Source: Gongronella butleri
Lineage: Eukaryota > Mucoromycota > Mucoromycetes > Mucorales > Cunninghamellaceae
Length of the DNA stretch: 64,000 bases
Assembly: GCA_025201375.1 (NCBI GenBank)
Contig: JAIWZP010000056.1
Location: 119,806-183,805 of the forward strand
Direction of reading: 5' to 3'
The translations under genes were made by a program, and so were the position numbers. Shown piece after piece: positions 9,467 through 20,808 of the stretch. Numbering within the stretch: the stretch's first letter is position 1; the number at the start of each line of letters is the position of its first letter. The notes beneath the pieces were generated by a model. That model was not told the origin of the DNA and searched no databases. It saw only the letters and a list, made by a program, of their open reading frames with translations.

Positions 9467-11193
9467 ATGCAGGAAGCTGTCGACTCGCCGCTGGACTTTA
9501 TCGATGAGCAGTTGCAGTGCTTTGATCAGCATATGCGCTGCCCAATTTGCAAGGAACTTTACGACACACCCATGATTTTGGCCACCTGTTCGCACTCGTT
9601 TTGTGCTCGTTGTATTCGCAGGAGCCTGTCACAAGAGCAAGTCTGTCCACAATGCCGCATTTCCTGTCATGACTCTAATTTGCACAACAATTACGACTTG
9701 GAGAGCGTGGTCACTCAGTGGAAAACCACTGTAAGGTAAGAATTAAACTCATTTCTCTCTTTTTTTTGGGGGGATATTCACTCACAATTGGGCTTTTTAT
9801 TCAGATCACGGATTTTGCAGATGCATGCCAGCGCGCTTGCTGCGCCTCCTCCTCCGATGCATACCTCATCGCAATCCTCAACACGCGATCGCACCATGGC
9901 CCTGCAGCAGACCACCGAGGCAAGTCACGTTCATACCCAGCAAACGCGCGGCCGCAGCAGCAAGACGATCGTGATTGATGACGACAATGGCGACGACGAC
10001 TTTATGGATATGCGCACTTGGCCCTCTGCCGCCACTTTTTCAACTCCTACACGCCGATTCACACGGACAAAGAATGAAATAGGTAGTTCTTATTAGATGT
10101 GCCCATGCAATTCAATGGCTGACGCGTCAATTCAATGCCTGGCGCGTTTTTCTTGTAGATCCTAATATGAGCGCGTGCCCCGTTTGCCAGCAAAAGATGC
10201 ATGTCGACGTCATCGAGCGCCATGTCAACAGATGCCTAGAAGGTGATAGCACCATCCCACCAATGCCTACCAAGTCTTCTGTAAGGGCTAGAAACTGGGG
10301 CGGAAAAGAAAAAATAACACACACAAGAAAAAAAGCGCGAGTCGCGTCGCGTCGCATCATGACATGTGAATTCTCATTTTTTTCTATTTTGGCAGGTTTT
10401 GGGCCCTGGCGCGCCAAAGTATGCGATTTAAAAATGGGAAAGATGGCGTCTGACCCTGTTTTGTTTTTAGGAATCTCGGCAAAAAGCCAAAAAAGATCGC
10501 ACACGACATGTACAAAGAAAAAGACTTGAAAATGCTGCTCAAAGTAAGCCGACACGCACATGCGCGCCATTGAACTCCTGTTGACGCGTCTCTTTCTCTC
10601 GTAGTCACATGATCTACCTGACCATGGCGATCGCAAGCGCATGATCTGGCGCTATCGCGAATACCACACGCTTTACAATGCAAATCTTGACGCCAAGCAC
10701 CCAGTGGAATTTCGCTCACTACTCAAGGAGTTGAGCGCTGCCGAACAGCGCCAATTCCCTCCGCAGCAACCAACCAAACGCGCCGCACCTGACACCAGCG
10801 AGCACATGGTACGAAAATGAAAGAATCAATGAAAAAAGGCATGAATTTGTGTCTTATTTTTTTTTCTTCCAGGCAAAGTACGGAAATGAATTCGATCAAT
10901 TGGTGGCACATATGCAGAAGCGACGCAAAGCAGAGAAGGAGGCTAAAAAAAACGAAGCAGCCGGATCAGCCGCGCATATAGAGCAAGCCAGCACAAGTAT
11001 CGTCGCCAGCGGCGAACATTGTGCCGACAACGCGATCAATTCGCCTCCCAGCCAAGGTAGACCACAGAGGGAGCTAAAGGAAACGCGATCCACCGAGAAA
11101 AAAAGAAATGCAAGCAATTGACGCGCTGTTCTTTTATTTTATGCAGATTCATCATCGACCGGGCCACCGCCAGCCCAAGGCACACAAAGCTGA
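9467..11193 (+). CDS. RAD18: Postreplication repair E3 ubiquitin ligase RAD18
   Basis: Eight exons (9467-9735, 9805-10082, 10159-10280, 10396-10418, 10471-10543, 10605-10808, 10873-11056, 11147-11193) splice in frame to 399 residues. The domain order is that of RAD18: a C3HC4 RING at about residues 25-65 (CPICKELYDTP, CSHSFCARCI, CPQCR), a UBZ4 zinc finger at about 189-210 (CPVCQQ..H...C) and a SAP domain at about 240-280 (LPDHGDRKRMIWRYREYHTLYNAN). RAD18 with RAD6 monoubiquitinates PCNA at stalled forks, in the nucleus. Exon 4 is a 23-nt microexon. The tail is low-complexity and charged. It is divergent from prolidase across a 254-bp promoter. The final exon (15 residues) is the least certain part. 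Confidence 0.9.
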
Positions 11194-11522
11194 TCATACC
11201 AAATGTGCGCATAAATAAAGGATACGTGTACTGTATTTTGTCAATTGCCAAGTGTCGGAGAGAGAGCGATTCTATATGGAGAAGGGGGCTCATCTGGTGA
11301 CGGATGCAATTGCATTGCATGATGCATTCAAATTTGACTGGACGGTGGAAGCTTTTTTTTTTTAAAAAAAAAGCGGGGACTCTTTCATTGTTTGTAAACA
11401 ATCAACAATCGTCTTGTTTTGCACCGGGACAGCTCTAATTGACGAAACACGTCCTCCTTTTTTTCATCCCTTTCTCTCTCTTCCATTGTTACTGCTTGCC
11501 CGTGCCTCACCTGGTGTGCGTG

Positions 11523-13009
11523 ATGAACAACAGCATCTATCAATTGGACGAAGCAACACAAGGTAGCATACAATTATTTCAAGATTACGCATGAGCTGAT
11601 TGCTATGCGCCTTTTTTTTTTCTTTGACTTTTATTAAAAAAGAGCTGCTTTATGGTACGTCTGGCATCACGTACCAATTGGGCGTGATGGGATCGATTTT
11701 ATTGTTGGTGGGTGCCTTTCTTTTGGTGCTTGGCATCCACCATGTACGCCTGACAATCATGGTCGTTGGGTTTTTAATGGCATGTATGGTTACACACGAT
11801 GACGCCTGCATGAAAATGGCTAGTTCTCCTTGTTCCGCTCGCCAGAGGGCCCCCGTTGCGCAATGCATCCCCTTTAACACTGCACGAGTATTATTTGCAG
11901 CTCACACACGGTTTTTTTTTTTTTTTTTTTTTTTTTTTGCATGACAGGTGGTCTCACATGGGTCATTATGTTTAATGCGCGCCCCGACGGCGGATACCAA
12001 AACGACAGTGTCACCATGCTGCTCGTGCCAATATCTATGGGTGCGCTGATCGGCATGATCGCCTTTCGCTTCTGGACTCTCTATTTTGCCCTCATTCCAC
12101 GTAAAACGCGGTTTTGACGGGCCATTTTTTTTTTTTTTTTTTTTTTTTTGCTGACACGTCTTGCTTTTTTTTTAAAAGTCCTAGGTGGGCTGACGCTAGC
12201 TTTGTACATTTGTTGCTGGCAGGAAGACCTCGTGATCTCACAGGTACAGACATCAAAACTTGCAAATATGCACGCATGCGCACAAAAAGGCGCGCTTCAT
12301 TTCTCACACTCTTCCAATTTGGCCCAATGCATCGATATAGACGGCAGGCCGCCTTGTCTTCATTATTTGCTTCCCATTTTTTACCGTGTTTTTGTTGATT
12401 TTCTGCATGAGACACGTCTTGTTATTAGCCACTTCCTTTGCTGGCGCATTCACATTGATTATCGGCATCGATTTCTTTGCACATACAGGGTATTTGAGCG
12501 GCCTCTGGCTGCTCGTCACCTCCGAGGACAAGCCGTATGAATTGACACGCGTCGTTTATATCATGCTTGCAGCCGTCCTCTTTCTTTTCTTCGCGTCGTG
12601 CCTTTGGCAGGCCGTATTCAATGTCGCCCTTCCTGATAGCCATGTCCTGTCCCAAAAGGCACTGACCACGCGTGTCACGTTGCCATTCCCCTTTTGCTAC
12701 GCGAATCGATGCCCCTGTTGGCGGCAAAATCTCGCTGCGCCGTCCGATCTCGAGCAAAACCTAAACAATCTACCGGAAAATATGTCCTTGCGCCGTGGTT
12801 CCAGCTCTGATGGCGTGCAGCAGCAGCAGCAGCAGCAGATTGACACACCACATGATCAGCCGTCAATGACTCAATTGCCCGGTCCATCGCAGCCACAAAT
12901 CTCTCTGTCGTCTACATCCACCCAATTGGACCCCACGCCGACTTCCTCGGGCGACCCCTCATCCTCTGAGCCGCCATACCTCACGACAAGGACAAATTAC
13001 ACATTGTAG
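11523..13009 (+). CDS. DUF4203/TMEM198-like multispan membrane protein
   Basis: Five exons (11523-11562, 11643-11783, 11948-12100, 12179-12243, 12341-13009) give 355 residues. Roughly seven hydrophobic spans are visible: LGVMGSILLLVGAFLLVLGI, LTIMVVGFLMACG, SVTMLLVPISMGALIGMIAF, LGGLTLALYICCW, a double span in LVFIICFPFFTVFLLIFCM..LLLATSFAG and VVYIMLAAVLFLFFA. The soluble C-tail is rich in Gln, Ser and Pro with a CAG-coded Q7 run at 12820-12837. The family (TMEM198 in animals, many fungal homologs) has poorly known function; animal TMEM198 is linked to Wnt signalling, which is not relevant here. Start choice is weak because the frame is open upstream of the ATG. Exon 5 could start at other AGs, but only 12341 keeps phase and adds a clean membrane span. 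A repeat (R1) begins about 23 bp after the stop. Confidence 0.72.
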
Positions 13010-13032
13010 ATCGTCAAACCATTCGATTTCAA

Positions 13033-14620
13033 CAACAAGGTCCAGAAGCCCTGGCCTGGCCTGGCAAGATGTGGGGTTACTTTTTGGCGTCGAAAGGTGC
13101 AAGGCCACTCGATACAGTACACGTACTGTATTTTTGATTTCCTCTTCCCATGAGAAATTAAAACCCGGAGGTCGACTGGTTCATTGTGCAGATGAGTTCA
13201 AAATTCCGTTGTTTTTGCAAATTCAGCGCTGGATCTCGAAATACAGTATTCTGTGCATCATGGTGCAACTGGTACCACTCGAAAGAGGCACATTCGAGCG
13301 CTCGTTTCCCAATTGTTTGCTTGCCCGTTAAAGGACAAATTCCAATCAAGCATTTGAACAATTTTGTAACTCATTTTTCTCGACAACGAAGAGGAAGACC
13401 GCCAGAGCTTTCAACGCGTCGAAAGCATCATTTTAATCTTTCCAAGATAAATCCAGCTTCACCGCGATCCGATTATAACCTACGGAGAAAAACGCTTTTT
13501 TCGATATTTTTGTTAATGGCGAATTGCTCGACAACGGTCTAGTCGACCTGTGATTTTCATTCCAGATTTTCTAATGAACAGGAGGGCAAAGCATCTAATG
13601 GCATGACTTGCAGCGCGCTGGTGTGGGGTTGAAAATTTCGAGGATTTTCCGAGGGGTGCAGTCGAGGATTAGAAAAAAGCAAAATTTAGGTTCTCAGATT
13701 ACCACGCTATTCAACCACATGGTTATGTCACCCCATTAACCGATGCATATTCAATAAAAAAAGGGGGTGTATCGGCTAGTTCCCGCGTAAATTGCAATTT
13801 GCCTCTTTTTTTCGTCTCAAGTCAAAGTCGACGAAAATTGACCACAGAGCTGCGATACAGAGACCATCAAAGAGATCTCAGTCTGTTGCGTACGTGGATG
13901 TCGATGATCACTACAAAAAAAGAGATCTGGGCAGAATTGATGAGAACAGCAACTTTGCAGGGCAACTTTGACGTGCGAAAAATCGCATCAGAAGTCGTCT
14001 TGAACGCGTCTGTTCCTAATCAATTCCATGCTCCTGACATCGCTCTTGCTAGTGGACGCATCGGCGTGGCTCCATGGACGCGTTTTTCCCATGCAATTCG
14101 CGCTTAAAATTTAATCTAAAATCACAATTTGCTCGTCAACCACCAGGTCGACCCCACTCTTTTTTGATGTTTTTCGTGGTTTCTACCTGCGTTGTCTCTT
14201 GTCTGGAAGTTTGGTGGAAATCTGAGGAACCATTTTTTCAATTTTGGTTTTGGGCACTCGCCACGATTAAAATTTGATGTGCGTGTGGAGCGCCACGATG
14301 CCTTTTGGCACCTTGCAAGTTAAGTGCCCTTCGAGGTTTTTTTTGCCCGCCATTTTACGTTACACTATATTTTTGGGTCGTCATCGGGAATGGCTAATCA
14401 ATTTTAGTTGCGCTTCTGTTAAAATGGACCATTTTGGGTGTTTTCCTGCCACGCTCATGCAAATGGTCACAAATTCGAATCAGATGACGGTAGAGGCATA
14501 AACTCGATACGTGCCAAGTTTTGTGGGCATCTAACCCACTCCCTGCTTGAATGCCAATCTCAAAATGTCAATTTATTTTTACGAAGCGCGATTTGACTCG
14601 TTTCTACGATCCAAACAGCC
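13033..14620. repeat. Dispersed repeat R1, copy A (about 1.6 kb)
   Basis: Starts with AACAAGGTCCAGAAGCCCTG a few bases after the TMEM198-like stop codon and ends near the TTTTTACGAAGCGCGATT motif at about 14580-14620. It aligns along its length with 29402-30995 (copy B) and in parts with 31365-31640 and 45700-46180. No long open frame, no terminal repeats and no target duplication were recognisable by eye. It could be a non-autonomous or decayed element. Confidence 0.75.
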
Positions 14621-15197
14621 AACGTTTGCCTCTTACGGCCCAATGGTCATGCCGACCCAGGCAGCTGACGCGGTGGATTGTCGCCATGCAAATTCCAAGA
14701 AAGCCTGGTTTTCTTTGTCGGCGCGATTTTGAAAGCAGATGCCTCCCCAGTTGCGCTATCTACTCACTCGATCACGGCTCCAACGGCTTGGCAAGAGCAA
14801 CGCAATCTTTCGACGTTTGATCCGAGTACATGCACAATGTCGTTCTCTTTTTTTTTCGCTGGGTTAAACCTGCTTCTTCTCCAAACCGGGATAAAATGTG
14901 CATCCCTGGCAACTCGACGCGCCGCCGTGACTCCCCAGCCTATCTTGGGAGAGGGCTGGCTGCGGCACCAACTGTTGCTGGCATCATAGATACTTAATGT
15001 TATATCAAATGTACTACAAACGCTTCAAAATAATTCAATTTTTTTATATTTATCCATAGAGAGTGATAAAGCATGACATGTATACAGCGAATTGAACCGT
15101 TAACTGACTGGTCAGCGCTTGTGCTAGCGAACAGCCACCAAAGCAAGACTGGGGGACTTGCCTGTGAAGTGTGAAATACTTCATGTTTATAAAACGG
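14621..15197. other. Non-coding stretch after repeat R1 copy A
   Basis: 577 bp with no supportable gene. The last 200 bases are the 3' flank of the sulfotransferase-like gene that follows on the minus strand. AT content rises near 14990-15060. Confidence 0.35.
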
Positions 15198-15657
15198 TTA
15201 AATCTGTTCATTGCGCGCCGGCCGCAAATGATTGACTTCCCATTCTTCCAGAAATTCATTGAATTGGCCAGAATTGTTGGAAGTTGGATAAGGCACATCT
15301 GGAATAGGCTTGCCAAGGAATTGACACAAGTTGTCCCAGCCGTCGCCCAAGTTCATGATGAGCAGGCGTTCGGGCGGCACCGATTTAATCACGTCCTCAT
15401 TGTGCTTGTTGAACAAATCGATCATCAATGTCGCGTCCTCGAGTTTCTCGGGTGGGTTTTTCTCAATGACCCCGCCGAGAATCGCGTGCCTCGTCAAAAG
15501 AAGCGCGTCGCGCACGCGACCGTGGTAAGTATCGGGGTTTTGGACGGCCGGTGTCTGAAATAACTTGATTGTCGTCTTGGATGCTGACTTGAACCAGTCC
15601 TCAGGCTTACGCAGCGTCAAAATCACCTTGGCATCAGGGTATTTTACCATCAACTCT

Positions 15658-15693
<36 letters not shown>

Positions 15694-16119
15694 CGTCGGG
15701 CTCAGCGAACCCCTGGGAGGCACAATGTGCTGCGTTTACCTTTGTAGACGACACATGTTGGAAAATCAACTGCGGCCGTATAGCCGGCCGCCCCGTATAC
15801 CTTGTCCCTGGTGATATGACCGATGCAAAAAGTTATTAAAGCTCAAGCTAGCGCGCTGCAAGTCATCCCACCATTGCGTTTCAGGAGAGAAAGGATGATC
15901 ATAGGCGTGAAGCCACACGGCTGGGTCTTGATCAGGATTGCCAAGAATCTCAAACCCACCATGATGCGTCTTGTACCTACATTTTGCGCGTGAGAATATT
16001 GCCAAACAAGAACAGATGACAATGCGCATTGGCATTTACCCAAGAATGTTCAGTGCTTCAAACAATGATCGCGTCCCCGTCCGTCCCATTCCCGCGCCAA
16101 TGACTTCCAGCGATGTCAT
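15198..16119 (-). CDS. Sulfotransferase-family P-loop protein
   Basis: Four exons (16119-16040, 15976-15872, 15807-15740, 15655-15198) join in frame to 236 residues. The N-terminus carries GAGMGRTGTRSLFEAL, the nucleotide (PAPS-type) loop of this family. Then follow GGFEILGN, a VDFPTCVVYKELM block, YPDAKVILTLRKPEDWF (the second phosphate-binding strand) and LLIMNLGDGWDNLCQFLGKP near the end. Fungal members of this cytosolic family are annotated by homology and few have known acceptors, so the substrate is not assignable. The last exon is preceded by a run of about 32 T on the coding strand. Several GC-type splice sites were considered for intron 2, but a canonical GTGGGA at 15871 keeps frame and is preferred. 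Confidence 0.82.
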
Positions 16120-17016
16120 TGCAAGTTGAAATGTAAATTTACGGAGGAGAGAGAGAGCGGAATAAAAAAAAAAGGAAGCATTTATAACGTTAGACCCTGT
16201 TTGTGGCACAGAGGCTTCACGAGTTGGGCACATGACGCATCCACGGCACGTATCAGCAACTCAAGAGTGCGGGTACAGCAAAAAGTTGGACTTCAACTCA
16301 AGTTACAGGCACAATGGAGTTTGAGACAAGAACAATTTCCATCGGAAAGTCCTGGACTTTGACAAAAACCTTGAAAAAACGAAAAAAGCAATGGAAACGT
16401 TGAATTCAACCAACGGAACAATGTGTCGCTTGGGGATATATCAACGTATCTGGTGATCTGTAATCAACAAGTCACTGAAAGAAAAAAAAAATCCGCGCCA
16501 CATTTTGTGTCATTGCACCATTTCTGAAGAATTCAGCTCATCCCGTTTATGGATGTGTATTTAGGCTTAGAGCCGCAAGATGCTCAAGACGAGCGCTTTG
16601 ATCCGTGTCATTGACAACTTTGCTGGATGCTGGGGGTGAGGAAAAACGAGACGCTTTTTGGAGCAATTACGCGGGAAACGTGTTTTTTAAAGCGTGGGAC
16701 ATGATTGCATTTCGCGCGCTGATTGTCCGACGATGGCGATCATGAGCGGCACGTTTGTGACACGTCCGACAGCCTTTCACCCTCTGCCCTGGTGTTGCTT
16801 GCACGCTTAAATTCCCTCTCTGAAATTGACACACATGCGTCTTTTGCCCTTTTTTTCTTGCTACACCCACTCAATTCCTATTATCTTGATTCACAACATT
16901 AAAGAATACATGAAAAAATGCCAGATGATGCGTTTATGATACAAAAATTGAAATATAATTATACAAAGATGATGCTATAAAATAAAATGAGCGCGAAATG
17001 CGTCTTGTTGCTCAAT
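16120..17016. other. Spacer between sulfotransferase-like gene and PQQ-like paralog 4
   Basis: 897 bp. The first 150 bases hold the upstream region of the sulfotransferase-like gene (AAAGGAAGC, GAGAGAGAGAGC purine tract at 16145-16160). I see no coding frame with plausible splice sites on either strand. Confidence 0.35.
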
Positions 17017-17971
17017 CTAATCGCGCCCACGTGTGCGCTGCATAACCCGCCGGCCTTCGTCTGTTTGCTGATAGTCAAAAGTTTGAGCGTGCGGCATGGC
17101 GGACAAATTGACGTGCGAGAATGCGCTGAAGCGCGAAGCATAAGGAGTTGAAAGCGACATGTAGCCCTTCTCCGCATAGGAATTGGACACAATGGTCGAC
17201 CAAAGGAGTTTCCCAGTGCTGGCGCGCAGGCAATAGACCATCCTACCCGATCCAACAAAGACCACCTGAAAAGGCCATTGCGCAGACCCATACTCGTATG
17301 GCTCCACGAGGACCGTGGGCATCTTGTACCCACCACTTGGGCAGTCGAATTGCCACAACGTGGCCCCAGTCTCGGGGTCAAGCGCCATCACCTTGCCTTG
17401 CGTGAATCCAAACAGAATTTGCCGCTCGTTGCCCGTCGACTGATTGTATGTTGGTGGCGCATTGGGAACAAGATCCGTGGCTGTCGGCTGCATCGATTGG
17501 ATGCCCGTGCTGACCACACCCACCTCATGGTAGCCCATGCCCTGATCAAAAAAAAAAAAAAAAAGAAAAGATGAGCAATTCCATGGTCTCTCATTCATTG
17601 CTGTCACTGTATCTATTTACCTTCATCATGTTCTTCCACTTGATTCGACCAGTGAAGAGGTCAAAGCACACGACGGACCCATTGGCACCTGCAATCACGT
17701 TGCCTTGTTCGGTGATGAAGATCGATACGATGGCAATTGGCTGCGGGGAACCCTTGGCAGGATACGTTTGTCGCCAATAGCGAGAGCCATCCGTCTTGGA
17801 GATCGCATAAATATTGCCAAACGTGGAGCACACGAGCACATCATTGAACGTCACTGCGCGGCCATTGAGGCCCACAGGAGCGTTGATGTCGTCGGTCTTG
17901 ATTCCAGGACCAATGGGCTTGCCCTTGGCGCCAAATAAATACGTTCCGGGCTTGAGGTATGATTTGAGCAT
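17017..17971 (-). CDS. PQQ-like beta-propeller protein, dispersed paralog 4
   Basis: Two exons (17971-17621 and 17541-17017) give 291 residues. It has the same architecture and the same intron position (after MMK, before GMGYHEVGVVS) as the three tandem copies at 2.7-6.3 kb. It differs by a longer N-terminus (KPGTYLFGAKGKPIGPG) and more divergent blades (MALDPETGATLWQFDCPSGG, YCLRASTGKLLWSTIVSN). A PPTYNQS replaces the PPSY motif. It lies 11 kb from the trio, separated by unrelated genes, so it is either an older duplicate or was moved by rearrangement. No signal peptide, membrane span or enzyme motif is seen. Confidence 0.68.
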
Positions 17972-19189
17972 AGTAGATAGATCTCTGATTTTTTTTTTTT
18001 GGAAGAGTGGGTATAAAGAAAAAGCAACAACAACAACAAGAAACCCGGAAAAGACGACGATCACGAAAACAGGTGCCTTTTTATATGTAAAATAAAGTTC
18101 ACGCATGGCGCAGTCCCCCCATTGTCGCGGAGATCGGTTTGATCAGTCATCCATTGTCACGGACTGGACTGGACGATGACAAAGCTAACCTTATTCGCTT
18201 CAAAACGCGTGCACGTTGCGCAATTTGCGCTCACAGATCACACAATTCGTTTTTAAAGGTGCCAAAAGTTGGCATTGTATTGTTCATTCGGTTGCACAGG
18301 CATATTTCTGTGAGAAAGGAACCACAATCGGAGCCATGTCAGCAGGTGACGATTGGCCAATCGAACGGAAAACGGCAAATCTCATCTTCAAATTTACTTT
18401 TGATGTGATCTACTCGAGTGATGCTCTGCGCCGAGGGTGTGTTAAGCAGTCAGTATTTTATGATGAGTGCACCGGCATTTTGCCACGTAGATCTCTCATG
18501 CAGCAGTGAAATGGACTCAATCAACAGCTAAAAGACTTCTTTGGCTTTCCAAAGGTGAGCTTTTTTTTTTTTTTTTTGCGGGGAAAACGGGGTTATTCTC
18601 AGCAGCGAGCAAGGGTTAGCAACCCCGGCATTGACTTTTTAAGAAAGCGGTCATTTTAAAGAAAGCGGTCAATAAAATCGCGTCATCGACCTTTTCAGCT
18701 CATCGTGCAGCAGAAAGATCCCGGCCCGCAGACTTCATCACTAGTAAGAGAGATTGTGCATTGCTTTAGGCGTTCATCAAGCAGTGAAAGTACTAATTCT
18801 TGCGTTTTTTTTTTTATGACAAACCGCACGACAATTGGTTGGATAGCCAATTCCGGATCTTTGGGCACTCCTTGCTACTGTATGATATGGAGCATACTGT
18901 ATTGATCCATTCCCCGAGCGCTATCATAATTGACAACAGGACATCAAGGTGTTGATGACCAATTTTATGGTCAGATCTGCAGCTTTTCAGTAAAAAATAT
19001 GGAGCCCTATTATTGCGCCAAGCTGACACACTATGCACTTTACAGTATTTACACATACAAATAAAAGAGCGTGATACGTCTGCTAATTGAGGTGCAATTC
19101 GTGATTTCAAATACTGTGTGAACAGGCGGACAGAGCAAGTCAAACAAGCATAGCCACCTAACCAAAATCGAAAATATACAGTAAGTTGT
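17972..19189. other. Long spacer upstream of PQQ-like paralog 4
   Basis: About 1.2 kb. Contains two T runs (18560-18576, 18806-18816), a tandem GAAAGCGGTCAWT pair at 18642-18670 and short open stretches without domain signatures. No gene is supported. Confidence 0.35.
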
Positions 19190-20620
19190 CAGAGCCCATT
19201 GCACACCAAGTCGCCAAAAAAGCGCTTTTACGGTCTTCGACCACAGATTCATTTGAGATGACTCGCGCGTCGATACGTTGGTCCGTTGCGGCGTACGCTA
19301 CCAGAATAGAAAAGACCTTATAATCCATTTGCTGGGCACGTCCTGCGAATCTTGTTCATCGGGTCCAATATTTGATCTAGAAGGTGCTGAACACAAAAAG
19401 CCGACTATGTCAAGTTTTCTCAGAGATCGGGTCACTCAGTCCTGAGAAAATGCATTTTTTATAAATTCAGGGCCAAAACAGGACCAAAACGACGACCTTT
19501 GAAGGCTAACTCGCGAAATCTCGACGCGATGTCCCCAAACCACAAGCGCTTTTACCGCGTTTGACCACCGATCCATATGGGTGACTCACGTGTCGGGGCG
19601 CTCAGCCGTTGCCGCAATACGAGACAAAATACTGCTGATCGTACCCCATTTACGCCTACGAAACTGGCGCTTTCTCAGAAACTCGCTCATCTGGTCCCAA
19701 ATTTGGACCAGTTGATGGTAGACCCAGTTCTTTGGTGTTGTTACGTTTTTTCGCAAATCGGATAACTCAGTCGCGAGACAGATCGTGATTCATGCTTGGT
19801 AGCGAAAGTGCGAACTCCCAGCGCAAAAAAAAATATTTTACGCGTTTCTCTCGATGAGGCTGATCATCTGGCTCCAAATTCACGTCAGTGGATACTCGAC
19901 TTAGAAATCCAACAATGTCAAGTTTTTTCCCAGATCGGATCGCTCAGTTCTGAGAAAATGCATTTTTCATAAAATCAGGGCCAAACCAGGATCCGAAAGA
20001 CCCCTCAAGGCTAACTCACCGAAAACGTGAAGCGATATCCCAAAACCACAAGCGCTTTTACCGCGTTTGACCACCGATCCATTTGAGGTGACTCACGTGT
20101 CGGGGTGCTCAGCCGTTGCCGCAATACGAGACAAAATACTGCTGATCGTACCCCATTTACGCCTATGAAACTGGCGCTCTCTCAGAAACTCGCTCATTTG
20201 GTTCCAAATTTGGACCAGTTGATGATAAACCCTATTCTTCGGTGTTGTTTAGGTTTTAAGCGGATCGGATCACTAAGTCTCGAAAAATTTCGAGATTCGT
20301 GTTTGCTAGTGAAAAGCCTGAAAACCAGCGCCAAATAATATTTTACGCGTTCTTTCCGATGAGCTTGACCATCTGGCGCCAAATTTAGACCAGTGGATAC
20401 AGTATGATACTCGAGTCAAAACTTTGATCATTCCAATTTTTTTCGCGAATCGGATCACTCAGTCTCGAAAAATCTCGAGATTGTGTTTGCTAGTGAAAAC
20501 TACGTAGCGCCAAATAACATTTTATGATACTGCACGTACAGTACAGTACAGTACAGTACGCGTTCCTCCCGATTAGATTGGCCATCTGGTTTCAAATTTA
20601 TGATAGGCCAGTGGATACAG
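19190..20620. repeat. Repeat R2 array, unit about 500 bp
   Basis: A block containing CAAGCGCTTTTACCGCGTTT, GACCACCGATCCATWTGRG, GCCGTTGCCGCAATACGAGA, TTTACGCCTAYGAAACTGGC and CCAAATTTGGACCAGTTGAT occurs at 19540-19740 and again at 20045-20245 (offset about 505 bp). A more diverged version starts near 19200, and partial CGGATCACTCAGTCTCGAAA blocks continue to 20480. The same sequence family recurs at 44650-45440. It ends in a GTACA microsatellite (20533-20560). There is no long open frame. Confidence 0.75.
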
Positions 20621-20808
20621 TAATCGACTCAAAAAAAAAAATACCATCCTTATTCTCGTACGTGTTTTGACTCAGTCCACACAACAGCTTCACTATGATA
20701 TCATAGTTTTTTTGAGCGTCGTGGTCTTTTTATGAATATGTCATATGATACTGTGTCATATGGTCTATACAGTATGATGTCGAATTTTTATTTTTATGCT
20801 TCTAAAAT
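20621..20808. other. AT-rich flank with ATGATACTGT-type short repeats
   Basis: Short palindromic words (TATGATATCATA near 20695, CATATGATACTGTGTCATATG near 20745) lie just downstream of the SET-domain gene stop. They may be part of its 3' end region. Confidence 0.3.

Noticed and set aside
15820..15872. GC-AG intron in the sulfotransferase-like gene
   Set aside because: A canonical GT donor at 15871 (GTGGGATG) keeps frame and gives a better family match, so no GC donor is needed there.
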